31,721 nt of DNA from a virus. The stretch lies in IMG/VR virus record IMGVR_UViG_3300035158_000404, positions 1 through 31,721 of that record. The stretch is one strand, 5' to 3'. Shown piece by piece: positions 14,931 to 22,407 of the stretch (position 1 is its first letter; each line of letters begins with the position of its first letter). A model generated the notes under the pieces. It was not told the origin of the DNA. It was given only the letters and a program-made list of their open reading frames with translations, and did not search any database. The position numbers and the translations under genes were made by a program.

Positions 14931-15851
14931 TGTGTAGTCTCCTTTCTCTTTTTTGGATTCGCCGATCTTGAAGCGCTTCTTTTTCTCTTCAAGCCGGCGA
15001 TCGATCGTGGCCTGCTCTTTTTCAGTGTACTGGGCCCGATTTTTCTCTTTTCCCCAGTAGCTTGCGGCTGCCCGGGTCTGGTCCGCATCCGGGCACGGGT
15101 AGCGGTAATTGACCGGGTCGAGAAAATCGTCGTCCGGAACATCCTCCCACTCCGAGGGCTTGGTCACGTGACCGCCCTCCTTGATGCCGATCCCGTACTT
15201 CTTGGAGCGCTTCTCCTGGGCCTCTTTCTCCTCGTCGGTGCCGGCAAACTCATAGGTTTCTGCCACTTCGCCGCTTTTGAAGCCCACATCGGGAAGGCCC
15301 TTGACGGCCGGAGGCGCCGCCCCGAGAAAGCCGATATGCCGGAGTGAAAGATCCGGATAGAGCGAGATCGAGCGCTTCTTGAAACGCCCCTGCTTGACCA
15401 TGTTCACGAATTCGGGAACAAGCTGCTTGAGCCTGGCATAGAGGATCTCCCCCTCGCGCTTGAGCGCCTCGGCCCAACCGTAGGCCGGAGCGTTCTCGTC
15501 CGGATGGCCGATTACGACCGGCGCCTCGTGGGAGGCAGGATCGTACTGGCTCGCGATCCGGTCGAGATCCTCACGGGTAAAGTCCCGGGTCCTTCCGGCA
15601 GAATCGGTGTGCCTTCCCGTGCGAAAGATAGGGATCCACTTTCCTTCCATGTGCTCGCCCCCTCTGGCGACCCAGCGGTCGCCGCGTTTTTCGTATTTCC
15701 GTTTCACGGCCGCCCAGGCCGTACCAAAAGCCTTCTCCTCGTCGCCGTACTGCTCGAAGGCGGCGTTGAAGGCAGAAAGCCAGATCTGCTGGGCGTGTTT
15801 GGGAAGGGCCCTGATTTCTTCGGGCAGGTCCTTCACGCTTTCGTATGGCAC
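14313..15851 (-). CDS. ChaB-domain prohead protease with scaffold tail (Mu gpI-like)
   Basis: A 512-residue protein with four parts. Residues ~1-60 form a ChaB domain (YESVKDLPEEIRALP, IWLSAFNAAFEQY, AFGTAWAAVKRKYEK). Residues ~70-190 match the Mu I protease region (IFRTGRHTDSAGR, APVVIGHPDENAPAYGW, KRSISLYPDLSLRHIGFLG). Residues ~205-300 hold a DUF6582-like stretch (KYGIGIKEGGHVTKPSEW, DDFLDPVNYRYPCPD, YWGKEKNRAQYT). Residues 308-512 are the scaffold also made separately. It should cleave scaffold and itself in the prohead. The start is GTG with AAGGAGCAGAGCG upstream. ChaB in front of a prohead protease is a noteworthy fusion. Confidence 0.85.
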   Translation of the reverse strand: MPYESVKDLPEEIRALPKHAQQIWLSAFNAAFEQYGDEEKAFGTAWAAVKRKYEKRGDRWVARGGEHMEGKWIPIFRTGRHTDSAGRTRDFTREDLDRIASQYDPASHEAPVVIGHPDENAPAYGWAEALKREGEILYARLKQLVPEFVNMVKQGRFKKRSISLYPDLSLRHIGFLGAAPPAVKGLPDVGFKSGEVAETYEFAGTDEEKEAQEKRSKKYGIGIKEGGHVTKPSEWEDVPDDDFLDPVNYRYPCPDADQTRAAASYWGKEKNRAQYTEKEQATIDRRLEEKKKRFKIGESKKEKGDYTMSLKNTLKSLFTKAIDELPDDQLQPDPPRTYTEAELEAKEDEAARRAREDERKKAEAEFAEREKKERAEKRNAEIKAYVEGLVKQGKAIPAWQKAGLCEFMESLDADEPLQFAEGKDKQSRLDWFRGFLEGLPKVIHFGEIATRDKDVSGQGAATKKLEDLTRKKMEERKDLTYAQAFTEVQRENPDLVKEYAEEQGINLSPARA

Positions 15852-16177
15852 CGCTCTGCTCCTTCGGGTCCAAGGGCCTCAATCACGACCACCGTGGTGA
15901 TCCGGACCCGCCGACCGTCGATCGAAATGATTCGCTTGTCCGTCTCTTCCTTAATGACGGCCCAGAGATTTCGGAGATCGGCCTCGGGAACGCCGTGCTC
16001 TCGCATGGAGGCCTCGATACGGCGACGCTGGCCGGTATCGTCCGTCCCCCGCTGGCCATAATTCCCGCCCAAAACCCGGATCACCGTGGCCTTGGGAATC
16101 TCGGTCTCTCTGCAAAACCGGCTGACCGATCCAAAGTGTTTGACGATTCGGTCCCGGGCGATAGGATACTTGTCCAT
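15833..16177 (-). CDS. HTH DNA-binding protein in the late head operon
   Basis: A 114-residue protein. Residues ~8-40 form a helix-turn-helix (IVKHFGSVSRFCRETEIP, KATVIRVLGGN), followed by MREHGVPEADL, a pattern shared in outline with two other HTH proteins of this phage (WLKDHGCPEKHL at 31.4 kb and WLKGHGCPSEYF at 26.0 kb). The C-terminal ~40 residues are beta-like (RRVRITTVVVIEALG) and could dimerise. It overlaps the protease start by 19 bases, so the two are coupled. The gene starts 44 bases after a GGTTAA-N7-TTAACC palindrome that recurs before the lysis-like genes. It could therefore regulate late transcription or itself. The ribosome site is weak. Confidence 0.65.
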   Translation of the reverse strand: MDKYPIARDRIVKHFGSVSRFCRETEIPKATVIRVLGGNYGQRGTDDTGQRRRIEASMREHGVPEADLRNLWAVIKEETDKRIISIDGRRVRITTVVVIEALGPEGAERCHTKA

Positions 16178-16376
16178 CTCGGATATCTTTCAAAAATGCC
16201 TCTCTGACCTCGACAAACCCCGGTTAAAAAATTGTTAACCGGCCTTCCGAAGGGTATTGGCGCCATCCTATCGAGATCGTCGATCCTGAGGCCTCCTGGC
16301 GCGTCGGTCGTGACTCGTGTTCGTGACTCGTTGCTCATTGCTCAGTCCTCGGTCCTCATCCCTCAATCAGCATTCC
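16178..16376 (-). promoter_or_regulatory. Intergenic control region ahead of HTH/protease/capsid genes
   Basis: About 200 bases without a credible gene, one of only two large gaps in the late region. It holds the palindrome at 16222-16240 and most of a heptamer repeat tract at 16309-16384. I find no convincing sigma-70 -10 element at a fixed distance from the palindrome. That would fit an activator-dependent or host-specific promoter, or an attenuating hairpin instead of a promoter. The location matches Mu promoter PI. Confidence 0.5.
16222..16240. promoter_or_regulatory. Palindromic operator candidate, copy 2 (GGTTAA-N7-TTAACC)
   Basis: Perfect six-base arms GGTTAA and TTAACC separated by seven bases; here the dyad extends to eight bases (CCGGTTAA...TTAACCGG). 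Minus-strand reading is GGTTAACAATTTTTTAACC, identical at 15 of 19 positions to the other copy at 23455-23473 (GGTTAACATTCCATTAACC). A transcript hairpin is also possible, but the stem is AT-rich and the shared spacing and loop start (CA) favour a protein site. Confidence 0.65.
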
Positions 16377-16384
16377 TCATCCCT
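16309..16384. repeat. Degenerate heptamer tract
   Basis: About eleven units in plus-strand sequence: CGTGACT, CGTGTT (one base short), CGTGACT, CGTTGCT, CATTGCT, CAGTCCT, CGGTCCT, CATCCCT, CAATCAG, CATTCCT, CATCCCT. The tract runs over the stop codon of the gpG gene at 16377. Confidence 0.8.
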
Positions 16385-16835
16385 TGACAAAATCCATGAG
16401 CGTCTCACGGATCTCCTTCCGATCCTCGGTCTGAAGCATCATGAAAGGCCTGGCCGGAATGGTGACCTTGCGGCCCCGGCCGGCCTCGCCGCCAAAATGG
16501 TGGATGGCGGCATAGATCTTTTTGGCCGTAAAGACGAGCCGGCTTCTTCCCGCCTGGTAATAAATCGATCCCAGAAGACCGCCGCCCACACCCCGGCGGA
16601 TCAGGATCTGCCCCGGCCATTTGCCTTCGCGCTCGCGCTGCCGGATGGTTGCCGGTCGCAGAGGCTTCCATTTTCGAGGCCGGCCTTCCTCTTCGAAGTT
16701 TCTCTGGATGGAGGTGAGGCCGATCTCGCCGATGGTCTGAAGCGCGGGCTTGAGATTATGCAGCCGGCGATCCATGCCCCCGAGCCGCCTTCTGATTCCG
16801 AAATCCTTGCTCGAGATCTTGATTTCAATCGGCAT
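16377..16835 (-). CDS. Mu gpG-like virion morphogenesis protein
   Basis: A 152-residue protein of the phage virion morphogenesis family (Mu gpG, Pfam Phage_tail_S type). Typical parts are IGEIGLTSIQRNFEEEGRPRKWKPL, then ATIRQREREGKWPGQILIRRG with LLGSIYYQ, and the late IHHFGGEAGRGRKVTIPARPFM motif that nearly all members share. It is thought to act at the head-tail junction or in tail completion. The start codon lies directly after a heptamer repeat tract and has no clear Shine-Dalgarno sequence. This is odd for this operon, where most genes have good sites. It follows a winged-helix gene instead of F directly. Confidence 0.85.
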   Translation of the reverse strand: MPIEIKISSKDFGIRRRLGGMDRRLHNLKPALQTIGEIGLTSIQRNFEEEGRPRKWKPLRPATIRQREREGKWPGQILIRRGVGGGLLGSIYYQAGRSRLVFTAKKIYAAIHHFGGEAGRGRKVTIPARPFMMLQTEDRKEIRETLMDFVKG

Positions 16836-16846
16836 TATTCGCGGCT

Positions 16847-16921
16847 CGTGTTCGTGATTCGTATTCGTAACTCATTACTCATTGTTCAGTGCTCAGTTCT
16901 GGTTGCTCAGCACTCAGTCCC
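16847..16921. repeat. Degenerate heptamer tract
   Basis: About eleven units: CGTGTT, CGTGATT, CGTATT, CGTAACT, CATTACT, CATTGTT, CAGTGCT, CAGTTCT, GGTTGCT, CAGCACT, CAGTCCC. It fills the gap between the winged-helix gene and the gpG gene and reaches into the last codons of the former. Confidence 0.8.
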
Positions 16922-17440
16922 CATCCGGGCCTCTGCCATGTGCGGGATGCCTCTATCCCGAATGCATGGCCAGGCGGACTTCCACGGCTCTGGAGCATTC
17001 GACGCAAAAATTGAATTATGGGTCATCCTCCAGAGGATCGCGTGGAGCAATTGCCGTCTTCTTTTGATGATGTTTATCTGAACCGGGTCGGTCTTGACGT
17101 CTTGTCTCCGAATGATTTTTGCCAGAATCCAGAGCTCCTGATGATAGGCATTTATGGCTTTCTCGGTCCTGAAAACTTCCGGATATTTTTCTTTCAGGCC
17201 GGAAGCTTCCTCTTTCCGATTTTCCACAATGGGAGTTTTCTCTTTTCGACCTTTCGCAATGCGATACCGGTAGGGCTTTCCCTCGCGCGCGAGCCGATTC
17301 CTGGTATACAGATAAATCAATGTGCCCGATATCCGCCCATCGATTGGAGAATATCCCAGAGCTTTCGCAATCTCTCTCTGTGTCAGATCTGGGTGAATCG
17401 CGATGTAATCAAGCAGAGTCTCTGCCAAATAGCTTCGCAT
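16907..17440 (-). CDS. Winged-helix protein between portal-F and gpG
   Basis: A 177-residue protein. Residues ~5-65 read as a winged helix: ETLLDYIAIHPDLTQREIAKALGYSP, ISGTLIYLYTRNRLARE, YRYRIAKG. A basic linker and a helical part follow (YPEVFRTEKAINAYHQELWILAKIIRRQ). The last ~15 residues run into a heptamer repeat tract, so the present C-terminus may have been extended or replaced. A ribosome site AAAGGATAAAAATCG that uses the end of the portal gene supports the ATG. A DNA-binding gene inside the head operon is unusual; it could control late transcription or be a passenger. Function unknown. Confidence 0.65.
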   Translation of the reverse strand: MRSYLAETLLDYIAIHPDLTQREIAKALGYSPIDGRISGTLIYLYTRNRLAREGKPYRYRIAKGRKEKTPIVENRKEEASGLKEKYPEVFRTEKAINAYHQELWILAKIIRRQDVKTDPVQINIIKRRRQLLHAILWRMTHNSIFASNAPEPWKSAWPCIRDRGIPHMAEARMGTEC

Positions 17441-17446
17441 CGATTT

Positions 17447-19618
17447 TTATCCTTTAAGTCGTCTCAGGCGCTCATCCAGAATCGTCCTGAGATCCTGTCT
17501 TCCCGGCAGATGGTCCCATCCGGGATCGGGCATGAGCGCCCGGGCCGGAAGCTTTGCCCCGGTTTCGGGGTCGGTGGGCTCAAAAAGTCTCCCTGTCGGG
17601 TCCTCGCTCTCGATGGTCCACCCGCTTCGCTCGACCTCCCGGGCCGAGAGCGTCTGCACGTCGCATCGGCAGTTAAACCCATTGGGCGGATGCCAGGTCT
17701 GCCAGATCGGATGGTCGGCCGGATAGATTTTCCCGTGCATGGCCGCGTGGCTAGGCCGGGTCGCCGCATCCCGGGTGGCCACGTATCGCCAGTAAGGCCT
17801 CGCTGCGAGCACCGCCGGTTCGGTCTTCTGTCTGAGACGGCCCCCCTGAAACGCATCCTGGAGATTGGTCCTGTAGATCGTTTCGATCCGCCAGGGATTG
17901 GCCCGCGTATAGCCGTGCCGTTCGAAGATCTCAGGCATGGCCTTTTGAAATTCCTGGAGGCTCTGGCCCTCCTCGATCGCCCGGATGAGTTCCTCCTTGA
18001 TATCACTCAAAAGCTCGGCCTTGGTGATTCCGGAGATCCAGAGGGCCCGGTCGCGAAAGCATGCAAGGGCATCCTCGAAGGGGGTTCCCGGACCCCAGCG
18101 GGCCTCCTGGAACTCGGCTGCCACGGACCCGGCGCCGATCCGGTCCGCCTCCAGAAGCGTCTGCGCCAGGTGATCCGTTAACGAGCCGTCCGGGAGCTTT
18201 TCAAAGAGATCCGGGACCGCCATCCGGAGATCGACGAGCGATTCGGCCCGGCCGGCGGCCCGCTCCAGGGCGTCTATGAGGTCCCTGAAAAACGGCGCGG
18301 CTTCCTGGGATGCCTGCCCGGCGAGCCGATCGACCCGGTCCTGGGCATGAGCCCCGGCCTCCTGGAATTCCCTGAACCCCGGCATTCCGGGCGCTGGAGG
18401 CGAAACCAGCGCCTCACCCTCCTCGGGCCGGGGAAGATTGTAGGTATCGTAAAAATATTGCTCGCCGAGAGGCACGCCGATATCCTTGACCAGGATCTTG
18501 TCGCGCTCGGCCAGGGCCTTGAGATCCGGCTCATCCTCGATCCGGATCCAGATTCGGGGATAGGCCGAAATGTCCGGGAAATTATAGTCGACGATCCAAG
18601 GAACGAGGCTGTTGTTGAGATCCTCGCAGAGAAGGTCCGCGTCGGCCTTGAGAATATCCTCCCGGACCTTCTCGTGGACCCGGCCGGCCGCATAGGATCC
18701 CTTATTGCCCACCTCCGTGGTGAGGGTCTGGCCGAGCACCGCCTTGGAGATCTGAAGGTCCATGAAGGCGCAAAGCGATTCGTAGGTATTGAGGGAGCTC
18801 GTCCGCGAGGCTTCGAGGAGCTCGACCGCCATGCTTTCCGGGACGATGATCCCGGTTTCCTGCTGGATCGCCTCGATGGCGGAAAGCAGTTTGTCCTGGT
18901 CTTCCTTGCTGGTACCGGGCGGATACTTGCCGACAGCGGTCGGGCTTCCGAACTTTTCGCAGAAGACGACCCAGAACTTGATCCCGTGCTTTTTGAACCA
19001 GACGGGCCACCAGAGCTTCTGGCCCAGGCCCTTGCCGTAGGGGTTGTCGGTCGAGCCGTAGGTAAAGACGATAAATTTCCGGTCCGGAACGGGCTCGCCA
19101 TCGACCATATTGGACGGCGTAAGGAGCCGGAGCGAGCGCTCGGGCGTGAAAGAAAAGCGCCTGGGATGCTTGGCGACGAGCTTTTCGATCCAGATCTGGC
19201 CCTCGGAGTAGCCCCACATCACTTCCCAGACGTAATAGCCGTAGAGAATCCCCTGGAGGAGCTCCTGGCGGGCCTGGTCGAAGTTGGTCTTCAGGAAAGC
19301 CTCTGAAACGAAATCGGCGATCTTTTGCTCCCGGGTTTCTGCGGCGGGCCTTCCGGGCGTCCGGCGCGGCGGCGGGGAGGCGGGCTCGATCTGCCATTCC
19401 TTGCCAACGACCGAGAGATACCGGGTCTGAAGGACGGCGCTTGCATGGGCGTCGCGGTCGACCTCGTCATAAAGCTTCAGGCCCTTCCCGGCCGACTCGG
19501 TTCGAAGGACCGGGTCCGGGTTTTCGAGTCGCTTGGTCCAGCCGGAAAAGATGTCGATGTCCTTTTCGACCGTTGCGATCTCGGCCGTCTCGGGCTTTTT
19601 TGTCTGCTTGCGCGGCAT
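17447..19618 (-). CDS. Portal protein (DUF935, Mu gp29-like) fused to Mu F-like head morphogenesis domain
   Basis: A 723-residue fusion. The N-terminal ~440 residues match DUF935 portals: ILYGYYVWEVMWGY, YGSTDNPYGKGLGQKLWWPVWFKK, FCEKFGSPTAVGKYP, and LGQTLTTEVGNKGSYAAGRVH, ending with LPRPEEGE. The C-terminal part, about residues 530-710, is a Mu F / SPP1 gp7-type domain: IETIYRTNLQDAFQ, YWRYVATRDAATRPSHAAMHGK, and HPPNGFNCRCDVQTLS. In Mu these are separate genes 29 and 30. The portal part makes the DNA entry ring; F-type proteins are minor head parts that may travel with the DNA. Fusion would fix F at the portal in one-to-one ratio. No stop or frameshift is seen at the junction (~440-520). 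Confidence 0.9.
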   Translation of the reverse strand: MPRKQTKKPETAEIATVEKDIDIFSGWTKRLENPDPVLRTESAGKGLKLYDEVDRDAHASAVLQTRYLSVVGKEWQIEPASPPPRRTPGRPAAETREQKIADFVSEAFLKTNFDQARQELLQGILYGYYVWEVMWGYSEGQIWIEKLVAKHPRRFSFTPERSLRLLTPSNMVDGEPVPDRKFIVFTYGSTDNPYGKGLGQKLWWPVWFKKHGIKFWVVFCEKFGSPTAVGKYPPGTSKEDQDKLLSAIEAIQQETGIIVPESMAVELLEASRTSSLNTYESLCAFMDLQISKAVLGQTLTTEVGNKGSYAAGRVHEKVREDILKADADLLCEDLNNSLVPWIVDYNFPDISAYPRIWIRIEDEPDLKALAERDKILVKDIGVPLGEQYFYDTYNLPRPEEGEALVSPPAPGMPGFREFQEAGAHAQDRVDRLAGQASQEAAPFFRDLIDALERAAGRAESLVDLRMAVPDLFEKLPDGSLTDHLAQTLLEADRIGAGSVAAEFQEARWGPGTPFEDALACFRDRALWISGITKAELLSDIKEELIRAIEEGQSLQEFQKAMPEIFERHGYTRANPWRIETIYRTNLQDAFQGGRLRQKTEPAVLAARPYWRYVATRDAATRPSHAAMHGKIYPADHPIWQTWHPPNGFNCRCDVQTLSAREVERSGWTIESEDPTGRLFEPTDPETGAKLPARALMPDPGWDHLPGRQDLRTILDERLRRLKG

Positions 19619-19628
19619 CGGGTCTCTC

Positions 19629-21164
19629 TTACCTCATGCAGTACCGGTCTACCGTTCTGAAGTCTCTCTGGATGCCGGTCCCCCGGTGTTCGATCATGCC
19701 GGCCCCTGCCTGGAGGACGGACACGGCGCCTTCCAGGGCGTCCGGGCCGTCATCGTTGATATTGGCATTCAGGATATAGACGAGCTGCTCGACGAGAAGG
19801 TCCTGGTCCGAATGGCCCTTCTCGAAAAGGATCTTTCCGAATTCGACCAGATACGAGAGGGTCCCGACGATCCGGGCCTCTTTGTTGGTCGTGTGCTTGA
19901 CCGGGACCCAGGGAAGATAGCGGCCGGCTTCCCGCGCGTAATTGGCGATCGCCTCGTGGAGAAAATCCTCCAGCATGTTTTCCTCGATCCCGATCCTTCC
20001 GCCGTACTGGTCGACCTGGCGGTAGGCCTGGGCGAACATCTCGCCCGGGGAGGCGTGGCGGATCCAGGCATGGAGGCAGTGAAAGAGCATCCTTTCCCGA
20101 TCGAGGCCCACGGTGATGATGGCCTTGAAATCGTTCGCCTCCCCCTGCTTGGCCGAAGGGTCGACAAAGGAGGCCACAACGAGTTTAGGGAGAAGAACCT
20201 CAACGCGCGAGTAATACTGGAACCACTCTTCCCGGAAGGGGCTCTCCTCGGCGCCTGTGAGGTTCATCATCTCGGCGTTGAAAGCCACGGTCCCCATCAT
20301 GCGGCGCTTTTTCTCCAGGCGCGCGATCGGCCAGAGGGCGGGCCACAGGGGTCGCTCGGTGGGCTTTCCGGGATCCAGGATCGCCCGGTAAATCCGGGAT
20401 AGATAGAGGAGCTCCCCGTCCTCGTCCTTTTCGGCCATGAACTGGGCCAGAACGCTCTTCGGATGAAAGATGTTTCCAACCATGAGAAAGCAGTAGCCGG
20501 CTCCGAGAGAGCCGATCACCGCCTTGAGGAGCCAGTCTCTTCCGTCTTTGACCCGTTTGGGGTTTTTCACGTTTTCGTCGTTCTCGAAGTCATCGACGAT
20601 TGCCTTGTCCGGCCGGTGCTGCCGGTTCTTGAGACCCCGGATCTTCTCGCCCCGTCCCCGGGCAAGCACCCGCACCCCGTTGCGGGTCGTGAAATCGTTC
20701 TTGGTCCAGGTGGAGCCCACGAGATCCCCGAAGTCGTGGCGGATCCTCGGGTTGTCCTCGAATTCGAGGCGGACGGGAAGGGTAAAGCCCGTGGCCTGAT
20801 CGTTGGTATCCGAGACGATGAGAATGAACCACCGGAGGCTGTAGCAAATGTCGTGAATGGGGTCCCCGAACGTAAAAAAGGTCGATTTGGCATGCTCCCT
20901 GGGAGCAGCCACAAAGGCGCATTCGTCGCGCAGGTCCCACAGCCCGGCCCACTCCTCGTGAAATCCCCCAAAGGGGGCCGTGAAATAGTGGGGAAGATAG
21001 GTCTTCATGAAATAGAGCTTGTCATGGCGGGCGCGGCGCTTTCGCTCTTTCTGCTTTTTGGGAGTATCGTCCTCGAAGGGCGAGACCGACTCCTGGATCC
21101 AGGACTTGAGATCCTCGGCCCACTGGTCGAAACGGTACTCGGTGATCTTAGGCCGCTTGCGCAT
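19629..21164 (-). CDS. Terminase large subunit (Mu gp28-like)
   Basis: A 511-residue DNA-packaging motor. Residues 88-95 form the Walker A variant PREHAKST, residues 189-194 the Walker B IVDDFE, and FLMVGNIFHP lies where the coupling motif is expected. The nuclease half has VASFVDPSAKQGEANDFKAI, carrying the first acidic metal ligand, and ends in a DDGPDALEGAV motif with the last ones. I start at the ATG at 21164 because AAGGAACGCC precedes it; it overlaps the small subunit gene by 17 bases. Mu-like terminases fill heads from integrated copies and so package some flanking host DNA. Confidence 0.9.
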   Translation of the reverse strand: MRKRPKITEYRFDQWAEDLKSWIQESVSPFEDDTPKKQKERKRRARHDKLYFMKTYLPHYFTAPFGGFHEEWAGLWDLRDECAFVAAPREHAKSTFFTFGDPIHDICYSLRWFILIVSDTNDQATGFTLPVRLEFEDNPRIRHDFGDLVGSTWTKNDFTTRNGVRVLARGRGEKIRGLKNRQHRPDKAIVDDFENDENVKNPKRVKDGRDWLLKAVIGSLGAGYCFLMVGNIFHPKSVLAQFMAEKDEDGELLYLSRIYRAILDPGKPTERPLWPALWPIARLEKKRRMMGTVAFNAEMMNLTGAEESPFREEWFQYYSRVEVLLPKLVVASFVDPSAKQGEANDFKAIITVGLDRERMLFHCLHAWIRHASPGEMFAQAYRQVDQYGGRIGIEENMLEDFLHEAIANYAREAGRYLPWVPVKHTTNKEARIVGTLSYLVEFGKILFEKGHSDQDLLVEQLVYILNANINDDGPDALEGAVSVLQAGAGMIEHRGTGIQRDFRTVDRYCMR

Positions 21165-21621
21165 GGCGTTCCTTGAACCGGTCGATGATGATGTCAAAGT
21201 TTCTGGAGAGGATCTTTAGCCCTTCGGGGTCGACCTCGCCCAGAGTCTCGGAGATGAATCGCAGATCCTCGAGAAACAATGCCGGCCGGTCGATATCGCC
21301 CCCGCCCGGCGTGAGCTTCTGGTCGATCATGGCGTCGGCCTGCCGGAGTCCGGCAAGCAGCTGGGTGACCGTTCCTGGTTGAATCTCGCCTTCCAGGTGC
21401 TCGATGATCCGATCGCGAACGCCGATGAGACGCGTGAGGTTCTGAGATTTGCTCTGAAGATACTGATCGCGTTTCTGTTTCCATTCGCCGGCTTTGGACC
21501 AGCGCATGAGCTGGCTCACCGAGACGGAAATCTCCCGGGATATCTCGTCATAGGTGCGGCCCCGGAAGACATAGAGCTGTTCGGCCAGGGCCCGGGTGGC
21601 GTAACTGTATGCTTCAGCCAT
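21148..21621 (-). CDS. Terminase small subunit (DUF1804 / Mu gp27-like)
   Basis: A 157-residue protein. Residues ~8-55 hold an HTH: ALAEQLYVFRGRTYDEIS, REISVSVSQLMRWSKAGEW, matching the DNA-binding domain of Mu-type small terminases. A coiled-coil oligomerisation part follows (RLIGVRDRIIEHLEGEI), then the C-terminal segment that should contact the large subunit. The chosen ATG overlaps the upstream gene by eight bases (ATGGCTGA). It should recognise the packaging start near the phage end and stimulate the large subunit. Confidence 0.8.
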   Translation of the reverse strand: MAEAYSYATRALAEQLYVFRGRTYDEISREISVSVSQLMRWSKAGEWKQKRDQYLQSKSQNLTRLIGVRDRIIEHLEGEIQPGTVTQLLAGLRQADAMIDQKLTPGGGDIDRPALFLEDLRFISETLGEVDPEGLKILSRNFDIIIDRFKERHAQAA

Positions 21622-21868
21622 CGCGATCGGCTCCGAGCTCTTTTTGAAGCGCGCAGATCTCGCGATTGAGCTCGCGGATCGCGAGGACATGCTTTTCCAG
21701 ATCCTCGGCCTGCGCGCGAATCTGATCGACGACCAGGGTCTCGATCGGCACATAGGGGGAGCATTGCATATGAAGATTCGTGACCAGGGCGTTTGCCCGG
21801 GTGACGAGTTCCTTGAGCTTGAGTTTCTTTTCGGCGAGAAGGCCTTGGATCTGGGTTCTGTAACTCAT
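21614..21868 (-). CDS. Small coiled-coil protein before terminase (DUF-type, Mu-like gp25/26 position)
   Basis: An 84-residue, almost wholly helical protein: YRTQIQGLLAEKKLKLKELVTRANAL, then VDQIRAQAEDLEKHVLAIRELNREICALQKELG. Similar short coiled-coil proteins stand just upstream of the small terminase gene in many Mu-like phages; their role is not known. The ATG overlaps the stop of the preceding gene (ATGA) and has AAGGATGAGCC upstream, so the gene is translationally coupled. One Cys lies near the centre. Confidence 0.75.
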   Translation of the reverse strand: MSYRTQIQGLLAEKKLKLKELVTRANALVTNLHMQCSPYVPIETLVVDQIRAQAEDLEKHVLAIRELNREICALQKELGADRDG

Positions 21869-22221
21869 GGCTCATCCTTGCCCGACGCTTGCTTCCTGAG
21901 TCGGACATGGGGACAATATTGGTTGTTCCGGATATCGTCGCTTGCCCGCTGCCAGGATTGGGTATTGAGAATAATCACGTCCTTGAGATCCTTGGCCAGA
22001 TCCTCGTATGCCTGGACGAGCTTGACGTTGCTTTCGTACATGCGGCGGGCTTCCTGGACATCCTCCTTGTACTTTTGGAGGATCTTCTGGATATTCTCCC
22101 GATAAGTCTGCATGTCTCGGTTTCTGGCCCGATCGTTCACCCACCAGAGGACCAAGATGAGTCCTGGAAGCCCGAATTCTGCGGCAATCTCAACGAGTTT
22201 TATAAAGGACAGGCCTTCCAT
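21865..22221 (-). CDS. Membrane-anchored coiled-coil protein of the lysis-like region
   Basis: A 118-residue protein with a hydrophobic helix at about residues 17-30 (FGLPGLILVLWWV), followed by a long charged coiled coil (MQTYRENIQKILQKYKEDV, ARRMYESNVKLVQAYEDLAKDL). This layout is that of inner-membrane spanins (Rz) or of class III/related holins with cytoplasmic tails; in Mu-like phages a protein of this kind often lies just before the terminase genes. It starts three bases after the stop of an uncertain small gene. An Rz1-type outer lipoprotein could be the 154-residue lipoprotein at 22.7 kb. Function is inferred from topology only. Confidence 0.65.
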   Translation of the reverse strand: MEGLSFIKLVEIAAEFGLPGLILVLWWVNDRARNRDMQTYRENIQKILQKYKEDVQEARRMYESNVKLVQAYEDLAKDLKDVIILNTQSWQRASDDIRNNQYCPHVRLRKQASGKDEP

Positions 22222-22224
22222 TCT

Positions 22225-22407
22225 TTATGGAGGGGAGGACAGTGCCTGGCTGATGATATCTCGATCCCGCTGCCCTCCCTGATCGTTCGGTTTCGGCCCA
22301 GGCAGCCTAGCCGCTCCTGTCCGGTCCGGGAAACGGCCTCCTCTTTCGTCGCGGACGTTTGCCGGAAACCTTCCCACGACGCCCGCCGGTAGCGTTTGCC
22401 CGATCAC
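22225..22407 (-). CDS. Uncertain small protein, 60 aa
   Basis: A 60-residue reading frame starting at GTG with AAGGGGGATA upstream; the GTG shares one base with the stop of the gene before (TAGTG), and its stop lies three bases before the next gene. These couplings favour a real gene. Against it, the protein is Gly/Arg/Pro-rich (VVGRFPANVRDERGGRFP), as out-of-frame GC-rich DNA tends to be, and a competing frame overlaps it. Function unknown. Confidence 0.35.
   Translation of the reverse strand: MIGQTLPAGVVGRFPANVRDERGGRFPDRTGAARLPGPKPNDQGGQRDRDIISQALSSPP

Noticed and set aside
14301-15347. Plus-strand frame rich in Leu, Phe and Gly opposite the protease-scaffold gene
   Set aside because: Its membrane-protein look is the usual complement of Glu/Lys-rich helical coding sequence.
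16220-16242. Rho-independent terminator
   Set aside because: The stem is AT-rich except for its base, no T-run follows on the minus strand, and the same site recurs elsewhere with a different loop; a protein site is more likely.
16081-16338. Minus-strand frame starting in the heptamer tract (MSNESRTRV)
   Set aside because: It overlaps the better HTH gene on the same strand, runs through the palindrome and has poor composition. Its start is only a by-product of the repeat unit.
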